This document shows positions 51,723-63,164 of a DNA stretch of 64,000 nt, in pieces. Each line of letters opens with the position of its first letter. The first letter of the stretch is position 1. A program made the position numbers and the translations under genes. Source of the DNA: Trichosporon coremiiforme (taxonomy: Eukaryota > Basidiomycota > Tremellomycetes > Trichosporonales > Trichosporonaceae); assembly GCA_039545355.1 (NCBI GenBank), contig BCJJ01000008.1:1475004-1539003 (forward strand), read 5' to 3'. A model generated the notes under the pieces. It did no database searches. It was not told where the DNA came from and saw nothing but the letters and a program-made list of their open reading frames with translations.

Positions 51723-53351
51723 ATGTCGCAGTCCCCGCTCGCGCGCAAGTCGCGCAAGTCGCTGACGGCCTTTGCACGCCCGCCGTCGAAACTCTCCCGC
51801 TCCTCGACCGCAGACCAGCTCTACGCTGAGGCCGACACCTTCTCCCCGGGCAAACCCAACAGTCCCGTGAAATCGTCATCGACGTCAGTGGCAACTTCGT
51901 CAACTGGCACGTCGACTAGGACGTCGACGCCGACTCAGCAGAACGCATTCGCGACCCCGCCCCGCAAAAGGGTCAGCGACGGAGGAAAATGGGACAGTCC
52001 AACGCCGTACTACGCCACCCCCATAAGAGGCCTCACCAATCGCCGTGTCTCGGTGTTCTCGCCGGGAACGTACACCCCGCCATACGTTGGTGTCCGGGCC
52101 GCGGAGCGTAGAACGAGCTACGGGAGTAACCTCGGTACTCCTGTTCCGGGAACGCCTGTCGGCACGCCAGGCGGTGGGTCGCCAACGGGCACACCCCGCG
52201 CGACGGGCACCAGGAAGCGCTTCGTGAGGCGCAAGGGCGTGTTCCAGCGGTACGTCTTCCCTCGCCACCACCTGTATCTCTACCTTCGTGAAACTGACAA
52301 CAGTATCTTTGAGACACCCCGAAACGCGCTCGAGTACATGTGGATCTCCCTTCCCACGAGTGTCGAGGACGTACTCCCCCCGACGCGCTGGGCTGCTCCG
52401 CTAGGCATGGCCCTCTTCCTCCTGCAGTGGGTCCTGCTCGCGCCTGTCGTCAAGCCAAAGGACGAAATGAGCATGTGGCGCGACGGGCCGGAGGGCAACC
52501 GTGTCGACGCCCGTTGGCATCGGTATGAGGACGAGTGGCGGCAGCAGCAGGCGCGCCGCGGCATCCTCGGCACGAGTAGCGTGAGTTGCGAAGTCCGCGC
52601 GGTGAACTGACAGCAGGGAATCCTCATCACGCTGCTCATGCTCGCGATCGCCGGCGCAAACGCAGCGTACCTCTTCACGAAGCACAGGAACTACGACATG
52701 ATGCTGCGCAGTGTAAGTTTTCCTGCCTCCGTCGCAAGCTGACATGTGCAGCCGCAGGACCCAGTCAAGTCGCCCAACGCCTCACCCATTCCGTCACCCA
52801 TGAAGGACCGCTCGACGGCGACAGAGCCAGAGGACAGCGACGGCGATGAGGACGAGAAGCGCCCCACCCCAAAGATCGACGGTAGAGTCGTCGCGCGCAC
52901 GGCATGGAGGGCGACCAAAGTGCTTGGGCGGGTCGCGTGGCGCAGCGTCGCGTCCATTGCTGGCTTTGAGGCGCCGTCCCGCCCCTCTAGTGGCAGCGAT
53001 ATGATCGAGAGGCTCAGGATTTGGGATCCGCCATCATTCTGCCTCGCTTTCTTCTGGTAAGTTGGCCGAAGGGATGGTTAACTGACAGGCAGCGCACTCC
53101 CGCCCACCGCCCCGCTCATGGTATACTTCCTCACGAGCCGCGTGCCGCTCCTTGTCCCCCTCGTGCACCTTGCGTACTACGTTGTGCTCCACCACCTCGT
53201 GACCAGCTTTACGCAGATGGTCAAGGACCGCCAGATCCTCAACGCCGAGGTCATGCGCGAGTACGACCAGAGGTTCGTGTTCAAAAAGCTCTTCGTGCCG
53301 ACCGAGGACCGCGGCGTCGGCACGACCGACTACGCCGTCGATTACTATTAG
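51723..53351 (+). CDS. NUR1: Nuclear-membrane protein of the Nur1/Mug154 family
   Basis: Five exons (51723-52249, 52304-52580, 52617-52712, 52752-53056, 53093-53351) give 487 residues. The first ~170 residues are Ser/Thr/Pro-rich and basic with many TP and SP sites (GTPVPGTPVGTPGGGSP). Conserved family regions follow: FETPRNALEYMWISLPTSVE, a first hydrophobic span (LGMALFLLQWVLLAPVV), a second (GILITLLMLAIAGANAAYLF), and the C-terminal block FCALPPTAPLMVYFLTSR with QMVKDRQILNAEVMREYDQR, which matches the DUF2418-type signature. Yeast Nur1 sits in the inner nuclear membrane, where it tethers rDNA and silent chromatin; S. pombe Mug154 is the relative. A link to the nearby HP1 gene is only suggestive. 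Confidence 0.8.
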
Positions 53352-53673
53352 TCTCTCCTTTCATCATCATCACCTTCCCGATCACTGTGGCCATATCACT
53401 ATGTACATCGTACATTTCATTACTTGCTCGTAACTTGAGTCTACTATTTGATGTGAAGCGAGATTACTGACGGGGCACGTGCTCACGCCAAACGTGTGGG
53501 ACTCGCAAACTTCCAGACAACAGACTTTCGCAACAGATGCTTTATGTGGTGTGTGTGAGAGAGAGAGAGAAAGAAGAGAAAAAAAGAAACACAGTAGAGA
53601 GTCGATATTGATGCTTTTCGAAACGCAAGATGATTGATTGTAATGCTTTGGGCGTGCAGGCGTGCAGGCGTGC
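53352..53673. terminator. Convergent 3' regions of NUR1 and SSD1
   Basis: 322 nt between convergent stop codons. It has a (GA)n run and an A-rich segment around 53559-53590, as expected for 3' untranslated DNA. No defined cleavage signal is claimed. Confidence 0.35.
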
Positions 53674-56600
53674 TTAGGCGGTCACGGTCGAGTACGGGTT
53701 GCACGCGTACACGACGAGCACAGGGGGGCTCTTGGACATGTCCGCCGTGATGATGACAGGTAACGAGGACAGCTCCTTGATGTCCTGGATACGGTGGCCG
53801 CTGGGCGTCTCGCGCAGACCCTCGAAGACAAGGGGCGACTGCGACGCGGACTTCTGGTACTGCACAGAGTTACCGGCAGGGACATCGTCCTGGAACAGAG
53901 CAGAGGCATCGGCAGCCTGCGAGGTCGCCGCACCCGTGACCTTACCCTCGACGCGCTGCTTGATCTTGCGCAGGTGCTCGTCCTCCGAGGACTGGGTGAG
54001 GAAGGACAGAACGTCCTGGGTGTTCCAGTAGAGGGAGAGGATGTTCTTGTGCTCGTCGAACACCGAGTTCTCGAGAGGAAGCTTGTCGAGGTGCACACGC
54101 TTCTCGAGGCCAAACTCAGGGACGACAACGTCGAACGCCTGGTCGTAGACGGCAGTGACACGGGCGTGACGGAGCACGGGGCCGTAGCGGCTCGACAGGT
54201 CGCTGATGAGCATGCTTAAGTAAAGGTGGCGCGACTGGTCCTCGGCGAGCTTGCCGCTGGCACGCTTCATGTTGCAGTGCTGGGCGCACTTGGCGATCTG
54301 GTCGCGGTCCATGTGGAACTTGACGTCGGTCGGCGAGGGGCTCGAGAGACACGAGTCGAGCATGCGGTGGACGAGGACGTCGGCGTAGCGGCGGATCGGC
54401 GAGGTGAAGTGGCCGTAGAGGGGCAGGTTGAGGGCCCAGTGGGCATACTTCGCGATATCGAGCATACCCGTGCAGTAGTAGCGCGCCGTCTGCATGGTCT
54501 TCCTCTTGTACATCTCGAGGCAGTAGACGGCCTCCTTGTCGTCAATCTTGTCGAACGACTGCTGAATCGTGCCGGCGTTGGTAGCATCAATGTCGTAGCC
54601 GAGGAGCTTGGCACGCTTGACGAACGCCTCGATACGGCGCTCGAGGGGAGGCTCGTGACGACGGAGCAGCGCCTGCTCGGGCAGACCGTTCGCGATGATA
54701 GCAGCGACGGAAGCGTTGGTGAGGAGCATGAACTCCTCGACGAGGGCGTTAGCCTCAGTCTTGGACGAGACGTTGCAGTCGATGGGGATGCCCTCCGAGT
54801 CGAGCTCGAACGAAAGGCGTGGCCGGTTGACGAGCATGGCACCGCCGTCGATGCGCTTGTTGCGGAGCTTGGAGGCAAGCTCGTGCAGGGCGAGCACGTT
54901 GGCGGTGATCTCCTCGGACTTGTGGTGGCCGTGGATCTTCTCAGCGTCGATCGCACCGTCCGTGATGATCTTGTTCGCGTCCTCGTAGGTAAGCTTGACC
55001 GAGGACTTAATGACGGTGCGGCGGAACTGCTTGTCGAGGACGTTACCCTCCTTGTCAATGACAAAGTTGGCCGAGAAGGTGAGGCGGTCCTGACCGGGGA
55101 GCAGACTGCAGAGCTCCTCACCGAGAAGAGGAGGAAGCATGGGCACAGCGCGCTGGACGAGGTAGACAGAGGTGGCGCGCTTGCGGGCGTCGCGGTCGAG
55201 GGCAGTGTTGACCTTGACGAAGTATGACACGTCAGCAATGTGGACACCGACCGAGTAGGTGCCATCGTCGTTGGTCTTGATCGAGAGGGCATCATCGAGG
55301 TCGCGGGCTCCAGACGGGTCAATGGTAAAGGTGCACTCGTCACGGAGATCCTCGCGAATCTCGAGCTCGCGCTCGGGAATGGTCCAAGGCTGGGGAGGAA
55401 GGCACTTCAGCGCGACGTCGGCGAACTCCTCGGTGGGGAAGTTGCAGTCTTTGAGAATGGCGCTCGACTCGACCTCGCGGTCGCCGATTGGGCCGAGCTC
55501 CTCGATGAGGGTGCCGAAGGGGTGGAGAGAGGTGATCGGCCAGCGCTTGATGGTCGCAACAAAGAGCTTGTTGGCGTGGGCCTCAGGCTTCTCGATAAAG
55601 TCGGCAGGAGCCTGCTCCGTGGGGATGGCGATCAGGGGAACACGCTTGTCGGTCGGCTTGAACCAGACGATCTTCGGGCGAGGCTCAGGCTCAGCAGGGG
55701 CAGCACGAGCCTTGTCACCCTCGCGCTCGCGACGCTCAGCCTCCTGCTTCTCCTTGGTGGCGGCCGACGAAGGACGAAGGACACCAAGCTGACCGGAGAA
55801 GAGCTGACCCGGCATGCGCTCGACGACAGCGACGACGTGACCGGCGTAGGTCGGCTTGGTGTCGTCATTGACCTCCTCATCCTCGAACAGGGATAGACCC
55901 TGACCCTCGACCTCGATGTCGTCCTTCTTCTTCTCCTGCTTCTTGTTGCCGTGGGGCCTGTAGTCATAGGACTCCTCCTTCTTGCGCTTCTTCTCCTCCT
56001 TGTCCTTCTTCGTGCTCCAGACCTCATCGACGTCGAGCAGCTCGACGGCGACAATGTCACCCTCGAGGGCACGATTGCGGTCTTTGGAGCCACAGATGTA
56101 GATGTCGGCGTCGAGCACGTCGGTCGCGACGTAAGCGTCGGAACGGTTCTTCTTGTTGACACGGAGGATACCGACGACGAGCTTTCCGGCGCTGAGGAGG
56201 GGAGGAAGAGAGGCCTGGGGCAAGTACGGCGCGAATAAAGACTTGCGCTGGGGGCCGCCGCCACCCTGCTGGTTCTGCTGGAGCTGCATCTGGAACGCTT
56301 GCTGCTGCTGCCACAGCGAGGACTGGCCCGACGGGTTCTGAAGCGTCGTGGCGACGAGGAGATTGGGGAGCATGTTGGGGAAGCTGAAGGAGGGCATCTT
56401 GGCGTGTCCACTGCCGGCAGCCGCGCGGAACTGGGCAAGAGATGCAAGCTGTGCCTGGGCAGAAGCCAGGTCGGTCGTCGACGAACCGCTACCGTTAATA
56501 CGCCAGTTGCCGGACTCGAAGCCTGCACGAGAGCCACCACGGTTGTGGCCAAAGCTGATGGAACCACCGTCCTCGACGTATTCGCCAAAGCCACCCTTGT

Positions 56601-58514
56601 ACGTGTTCACACTATGACGGCGGCCGTGGCCCATCGAGATGGACTGAGGGCGGCCGCCCGACACCGGCGAAGGCTCACCAAACGAGCGAGCGATCGAGGG
56701 CTGCTCGCGGGGGCTCAGGAGGTTGCCATAGGTGGAGTCGCCGCCGGCAGCCGACGACTGCGACGCATTGGAGTGCGTGCGGCGGTGACGGCCACCAGGC
56801 TGCTTGCTGAGGGACGCCGAGAGCTCCGAAAGGGGAGGAGACTGGCTGTCGCCGCGGTCCTGATTCATCAGAGCCTTCTGCTTGGCCTGGAGCGCCTCGA
56901 TCTGCTTCTGGAGCTCAAGCTGGAACGAGTCAGCCACAAAAGAAGCTTTCGGAAACTCACCTGCTCCTCGAGAGCCGACGACATCTCGCTGCCGGCACGC
57001 TTGTGGGCCCGTGCAGCAAGACCGGCAAGACTGGTAGCCGCCTCCTCGCGATTAACGAACATCGACGACGGGCGAGGCTTCTTCTCCACAGCGCTCTCCC
57101 TTCGCTTGCCGAAAGTGAAGCCAGGGTTCAGCTGCGGGCGGCCGGTAGGACCCAGGCTGGCTGGCGTAGGTTCGGGCGAGTCTTCCTCGAACACGGGGGG
57201 CGCTCCGCCAGCGTCGACCTGCTGCTGGGCGAGGAGCATCTGCTGCTGCTGGTGCATCTCGAAGAGGCGCTGAGCCTCGGCGAGCTGGGCGGTCTGCTGC
57301 TGCTGCTGTTGGACAGCAGCGCGCTGGGCGGCGAGGGCCTGGAAGCGGGGGGCGATGAAACCCTGATCGCGCTGCTGCTGCGCCGCGAGCTGCTGTTGGA
57401 CGAGCTGCGCCTGCAGGAGCTGGAGCTGGAGCTGTTGGGCGGCAAGCATCTGCTGCTGCTGCTGGAACATGTCGCCGGTGAACTCGTCGCCGCCGGGCTG
57501 GCCAGTGCCGGGGAAGTCGGAGGGGGCGAGGGGGAAGTGGGGAAGGCCGCCGAAGCTCATCGGGGGCTGACCGAAGCTGACCGACATGCTGGCGGACTGG
57601 CGCCTGGCAGCGCGTTCAGCGGCAGACGTAGAGGAGCGAGGAGCAGAACCGACGCTGCTGATACTGGGCGCAGAAGGGGAAATGGGGGACGTGCCAGACG
57701 CGAAAGAGCCGGGAGTAAAGGTCGGGGCGTCCGCCTTGAGCTTTGTCTGAGACTCGGCCTTGTTGCCAGCCGCAGTGGGAATGGTGACGGGCGATGAGGC
57801 CGCTGTTGATGACTTGTCCTTCTGGCTGCCGCTGGCCGAGCGGGAGCCGGGCTGCGAGTTGCTTGGGGAGATCGCCTTGAGATCCGAGATCATGCGCTGC
57901 AACGAGCTCAGCGCATCCTCGCCGTGAGTTTCATGATGTTTCTTAGTCGCCGCATTCACCGCCGCCTCCATCGCAGTGACCGGAGGTGACATGGTGGTGT
58001 GGATAGAACGAACCTGGGCGTCGGCAGCAGCTGCCTGAGAAGACTGAGTTGCAGTTCCTCCTGATTCCTTGCTGTCCTTGTCCTTATCCGCGTTGGACGA
58101 GGCTGGGCGTAAGGGGGTCTGTTGAGGCTGGATCTGCTGGCTCTGACCACGGGTCGACGACCTTCGGTGCAGGGAGCGCGAGTCGGCTCTTTGGAGCTTG
58201 CCCTTCTGGCCGCCTCCGCCCTCCTTGGAGGACTTGCCTCCGCCTAAGCTGGTACCCCCGCTGATTGTGGTGGTGTTGCCATTCTTAGAGCGACGTTCAC
58301 CAGGGCCCTGCGATGAGTATGAGTTGCTTCGGGAGACTGAAGCCGAGGTGCCGGGGGACCTGTGACCACGGCGGCTGCCGTTGCTGCTGCGGCTCGAGGA
58401 CGAGTTGGCGCGTTGAAGTTTAGCGTCGGGTGGTGCAAGCGAGGACTGGCGGCTCGGCTGCTGCTGGGCCGCCGCCGCCGCCGACGACGACGACGAGTCC
58501 GGGGTCTCAGCCAT
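53674..58514 (-). CDS. SSD1: Ssd1-like RNase II (RNB)-family RNA-binding protein
   Basis: Two exons (56961-58514, 53674-56919) with one 41-nt intron give 1599 residues. Residues 1-520 are disordered: a Ser-rich start (MAETPDSSSSSAAAAAQQQ), basic patches, and a Gln-rich block at about 345-440. After the intron come cold-shock-like domains (SLPPLLSAGKLVVGILRVNK, TYAGHVVAVVERMPGQLFSG). The RNB domain begins near residue 1050 with TIDPSGARDLDDAL, contains VGVHIADVSYFV and PLYGHFTSPIRRYADVLVHR, and ends before residue 1500. Yeast Ssd1 binds 5' leaders of cell-wall mRNAs, is regulated by the Cbk1 kinase and is reported to be non-enzymatic. The acidic residues of the RNB signature look intact here. 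Kinase sites in the disordered N-terminus are plausible. Confidence 0.95.
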
Positions 58515-58745
58515 TGAGGGAACGGAAACGGGTTGCGCAGGAATGGGCTGTGAAATTAAAGGCTGGGTAGACGGGTCAGTACGTTGTCGATGGGGTGGTT
58601 GTGGGGGAAGGGCGACACTAGGGCCGAGGGAGGACGGTGGTGCTCGGACCGTGTAAGGGGGTGGAGGAGATGGAGGACAGGCGGCGAACCGGGAGGCTAC
58701 AGCGGGAGCCGAAAGCGGTAGAACGGGTGGGGGTCGGACGAGTGT

Positions 58746-58765
58746 TGTGTGTGTGTGTGTGTGTG
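58746..58765. repeat. (TG)10 microsatellite upstream of SSD1
   Basis: Ten uninterrupted TG units about 235-250 nt upstream of the SSD1 ATG; reads (CA)10 in the gene's sense direction. Confidence 0.9.
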
Positions 58766-59424
58766 GACAATGACAGACAGGGAGTGGACGAGGTGGTGGA
58801 GAGGGACGGGGACGAGGTGCGAAGAAGGTTCCGGTAACCAGATTACGTTGTTGTTGGTCGCGCGGAGTGGTAGTAGTGATGCGGTGCGGGGTGCTGCTGC
58901 GAGACGACGAAGGGAACACGAACCTTGCAAGTGAGCGCACCGCCACGGCCACGGCGGGCTTGGTGGTGTATCGATGAAGTATAGGGAGGGTAGGGGAGAG
59001 AGTGACTAAATGGTGTGGGTGCGAATGAAGGTGGGGTGTCGTGGAGAGGAGAAGGGTGCGTTGGTGTCGATGCGATGTGAGGAGAGAGAGGAAGGAGGGA
59101 CGAGGAACGATGGAGGATGGAGGAAGGCGGTCCTGGCGGCGCGGGGCAGTGGTGGACTGGATAGGTTGACTCCGTTGGCCCTCCGTCCAGGTATAGCCTG
59201 CGAGCTGCTAGGTACTAGGTCGGCTTGGCCACAGGATGATGGCCTATGGAATGGGCATCCCCCTGCTGATCCAGAATGGCGCCAGGCAGGCCCAGTAGGC
59301 TCTACGGTTGTATGCGCACGAGCTGTGCTATGACGCGCCCCGCACCAACCCCCAGCGCCTGTGGCCCAACAGCCCTTACTACTGGGCCGCTGTTGAGCCC
59401 TTGAGCCCTTACGCTGCCGCCGTT

Positions 59425-59451
59425 GTCCTGACAGTCCTGACAGTCCTGACT
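59425..59451. repeat. 9-bp tandem repeat, three copies
   Basis: The unit GTCCTGACA occurs twice, followed by GTCCTGACT. No function is evident. Confidence 0.75.
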
Positions 59452-60479
59452 GGGTCTGACGCGCCTGCCCGACTGACGTCGGCCCTCACTGGGTGAAGCG
59501 GCAGCAGCCACGTCATTCCATTCCTCGCGCCAGTATCAATGCATCCGACTACGATTCAAGCGGCCACCCAGCTGGCTGCACCCAGCTTGCAGGCCTGCAG
59601 GCTGTCCAAGTGATCAATCAACGGAGAATGAGAATGCACACCTCGGGCTGGCTGAGGCTTGCGAATTGGAATCTGAGTCTGCAGTTCGCATGCCCATCGC
59701 CCAACACCCATCGCCCGTCATATTCATGCATCATGCTCAGCCGTTCTGGCTCTTTCGAAAGCGAAGCGACCAAGCGAGAGATACATGAAGCAATGAGAGT
59801 CTGTACTAACAAATGCCAGCGCGAACTCTATGCCCTTCGATCAAATATAGTCCTCCCACTGCTTAGGACTGGCTGAAGGATAGGATGAGGAAGGGAGAGA
59901 CTGCAAGGGACAATGCAAGGCCTTGCAGGCCTGACACGACATCGCCGGGTTGACAATGGGTCCGTGTCGCATGCATTGGGTGCGCACTGAGCGTCTAACC
60001 GAGACAGATTGCTTCTTTCGGCAGGACGCACCCCATCCGTGCCTTGGATTGCTCGCCAGGATGCTCGCCAGGTGCTCGCCCGGTACAGCAAGACGTGATT
60101 GACTTTATGGGAACACCTTGCCTTCAACACCCAGCGATCACTGCACGGCACACCATCGACCGCCCGTTGCGGCTTGCCGGGCTGCCGACCGGAAGCAGGT
60201 GTATCATGTATCATGTGTCAACCGTTATCGTTATCTGGATCTTCTGGGAGGGATATCGTTACATTCTTCCCCCTTGCCCAAGATCGATCTGCAGATGGAA
60301 GGTCTGGCCATCGTGACCTTCCTCGTCAGAAGGGTGCCTGCTGCCTGCGGCTTCAAACCAGCGCCTCCCCCGCCACAGGGCTGTTGCTATACGAAACCCA
60401 GATCCATGCGCTCTATGTGAATTGCTAGTCATTTAATACAGTGGTCTATACGTCGTGTCTGAACGTGAACATATGTCTT

Positions 60480-62133
60480 CTACGTCGAGAACACGCCGAG
60501 CATGCGGAACGGCGGGCTCTTGGCGCCGTGCTTGGTGCCCTGCATGACGCACTCGACGTAGTGGCTTCCGGCCGCGACGTTGTCGTTGATGTTCGTGATG
60601 GTCGTGACCGTGTCCTCGACGTTGGCATTGCCGCTGAGCTCGACGCGGTTCGCATAGTCGTCGTCGACCCAGCACGCCACACGGCCCGCCGGCACGCTGT
60701 GCGGGTACTGGTAGTAGTAGATTGCGACTTCACCTGCCGAGGCGTTGAAGGGGAGACGCATGTTTGCGTCCACAGTCTCGGACTGCCAGTAGTTCTCCTC
60801 GCCCTCGATCGAGACCTTGTGCTCGGCCGTCCAGCCGTGACCGTAGAAGTGGCACGGGGGCAGGGGGTTGATCAGCGGGTTGGCCATGTTGCACGACGGA
60901 GCGACCTCGCGGAACGTCAGGATGTCGCTGGGGCGCGAGTGCAGGCGCGCCTTCGGGACGCGGAGCGCGCGGCGCTGAGCGGCGACACCGCCGGCCTGCA
61001 CGTCCAGGTCGACGTCGGACTCGGGCGCAGAAGCTGCCTGTGCACCCATGTACGGCACGTCGAAGGCGTGGCCCATCGTCGTGCTCCAGCCGGAACAGAT
61101 CTGCGACTGCATGAACGAGATGAGCAGGTCGGACATGAGGTCGTGGCCCGTGGGCGAGGCGAGCACCATGTCTGAGTAGTAGTTCCGGCGCGTGCCCTCC
61201 GGGTCGAGCATGTACTCGTGGTACAGCGTACCCTTGGCACTGATGTGCGGGACGTCGTAATACTGTGCGACGATGTCGTGAAGCAGCTCGGGGCCAGCGA
61301 AGCCATTCTGGATCAGCACCTGCGGGGCAAAGTGGCCGAGCAGGATGACCGCGGGCTGCTCGGGGCGGAGCAAGATGGAGCGGACGAGCAGCTCAAAGTG
61401 GTCCATCCAACGAGGGTCGCTGCTGTCAGTTGTCAAGCTAGCGTTGGCAACTCACTAGGGGTCAGAAGCGTCAAACTCGAGGATGACAATGTCCGTCTCG
61501 TCCGGGAGGTGGTGGTTGGAGCAGTATGCAAAGTACGCTGAGTCGGTTTTTCGGGCGGCGCCATTGGTGAGCTCGCTGAGGGTGTGGGGGAAAACCGAGT
61601 TCCACCACTCGAAGAACTTGCTGGGCCAGCAGCGCGGCGAGAGGGGGTCGTCGCCGGCGCCATGGCAGGCCGAGATTGAGCCGCCGAGCACGCTGATGGT
61701 CACAGGATGGCCGGACATGGCCTTCTGGATGACCCGCTGGAGGCGCGCACCCGTGCCGGTGTGCACGCGCGACTTGAGCAGCGCGATCTGCCCTCGCCTC
61801 TGCGCGATCGCATCACCGGGACCGAACACAGGGCAGAAGTCGAACGGCGCAGGGTCCGAGGTGGAGGCGTTAAGATAGTCCTTCGCCGTGAGGAGGCCGG
61901 TCGGCGCCGTGTAGTGGCCTTCCGGGACGGCGTTGGGAGAGGCTACCGTTAGTCTGGATCAAATCTGAGCTTCCTCACAGATCAAGAGTCGGGACAGGAA
62001 GAAAAGAGTGAAGCAACCCCCAATGATGTACCAAACGCGTCGGGGCAGGCCTGATGGTGTCAGTTATCAGAGAACGAAACAACAACTCACCAAACTGACC
62101 GCGTTCATCGTGCGGCTTGCTCAGCGAACCCAT
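60480..62133 (-). CDS. Type II membrane protein with SGNH-hydrolase-like domain
   Basis: Four exons (62091-62133, 61979-62050, 61456-61942, 60480-61419) give 513 residues. A short basic cytosolic N-terminus (MGSLSKPHDERGQFGLPRR) is followed by one membrane span (VWYIIGGCFTLFFLSRLLI) at about 20-38, so the bulk should face the Golgi or ER lumen. Near residue 115 the motif VTISVLGGSISACHGAG resembles block I of SGNH/GDSL esterases. Later conserved-looking blocks are GAARKTDSAYFAYC, DETDIVILEFDASDPYDPRW, and a C-terminal beta-rich domain with several Cys. Related fungal proteins include candidates for polysaccharide acetylation or deacetylation. I infer a surface-glycan role from topology and fold only; the catalytic His is not identified. 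Confidence 0.7.
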
Positions 62134-62437
62134 CCTGCGATTGAGCTGGCCGAGAAACGAATGTGAACTTCCAAGAAAGAGGGTGGTTTAGAGTTCTGAG
62201 GTCGATCGTGGCGACTTTCCGCGGGTAGCAGGGTGAGAGGGGCACGGGATCGACATTTCACGGCGGGACCAGAGCCACGTGCATCCTGAAGCTTAGCGCG
62301 TCTGAGGCTTGTACGCGTCATGTCCGCCTTCCTCGCCAGGAATCAAGAGCGCACTGTCAACAACCTGCATACCTGCAGCGCGCCAGTCCGACTCCGAGCT
62401 CCGAGTCGGCCGTCGACCATCGAGACCGACAGTAGTC
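62134..62437. promoter_or_regulatory. Divergent promoter, SGNH-like gene and PSF2
   Basis: 304 nt between divergent starts. No specific site is claimed. Confidence 0.4.
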
Positions 62438-63074
62438 ATGGCGCTTCCGAAACATCTCCAGAATGGCCTCACTCCTGACGAGCACACGTTCCTCGCCGAG
62501 GAGGAGGTCATCGACATCGTCCCCCTCTTCTCTATGTCCAAGGTCCGCTTGATCTCTGGCATTTACGGCCCCTTCACGCCGCCGAGCAAGGCCACGGTGC
62601 CGCTGTGGCTAGCTTTGAGCTTGAAGCGCAAGAGGAAATGCAGAATAGTGGCACCTGACTGGCTTAATACAGGTGAGTCATCCTGCGCAGGACCTCGCTG
62701 ACCTGCAGACAAACTTACCCTTCTGCTGAAGAAGGAGCGCGAGAATGTCGAGGGCTTCGAACCTTTACCCCGCCGCTTCGTCGAAACAGCGAAGGTGCTG
62801 CTTGACATGTACGTATTGGTCATCGATTGTTACCTGACGCTGCAGTGCCCCAGACGACCTGGCCCAACCAGCCACCCTCCGATCACTGCTGAAGGATCTC
62901 CGCGAGACGCGCCAGGCCAAGATCCGCATCGGCCTCCAGTCCGAAGGTGTCATGCGTGGTAGATACCTTCAGGTCACGAAGCTGACGCCGCTGGAGCTGT
63001 GCGAGATCCGTCCCTTCCTCGTGAAGGCTATGGGTATTATGCAGCGCCTCGAGAAGGACGAGGAAGAGGAATGA
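62438..63074 (+). CDS. PSF2: GINS complex subunit Psf2
   Basis: Three exons (62438-62672, 62709-62808, 62846-63074) give 187 residues, close to the usual Psf2 length. The N-terminal block [20 protein letters not shown] with [10 protein letters not shown], the segment [20 protein letters not shown] and the helical C-terminal half ([40 protein letters not shown]) are characteristic. GINS (Sld5, Psf1, Psf2, Psf3) joins Cdc45 and Mcm2-7 to form the replicative helicase in the nucleus. The third exon was placed by the phase needed to read DIAPDDLA. The gene converges with the proteasome gene, with only 90 nt between stop codons. Confidence 0.93.
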
Positions 63075-63164
63075 GACGAGACGACTAGAATCGCATCCAT
63101 CTGTTGTACTATACCATGTAACACTGGGCTGCCTGCTGTAATCTGTACATTTGTCTTCTTACGT

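Larger units (their letters stand above)
58515..60479. other. 2 kb intergenic region, SSD1 leader and promoter
   Basis: The first ~450 nt are purine-rich on the plus strand (pyrimidine-rich in the SSD1 sense), consistent with a long 5' leader. It carries a TG microsatellite and a short tandem repeat. From 59500 to 60479 I see no gene, RNA gene or mobile element. Confidence 0.45.

Noticed and set aside
54226..55227. 333-codon open frame antisense to SSD1
   Set aside because: It is a shadow of the RNB-domain coding region produced by GC-rich codon bias; the sense strand carries the recognisable domain.
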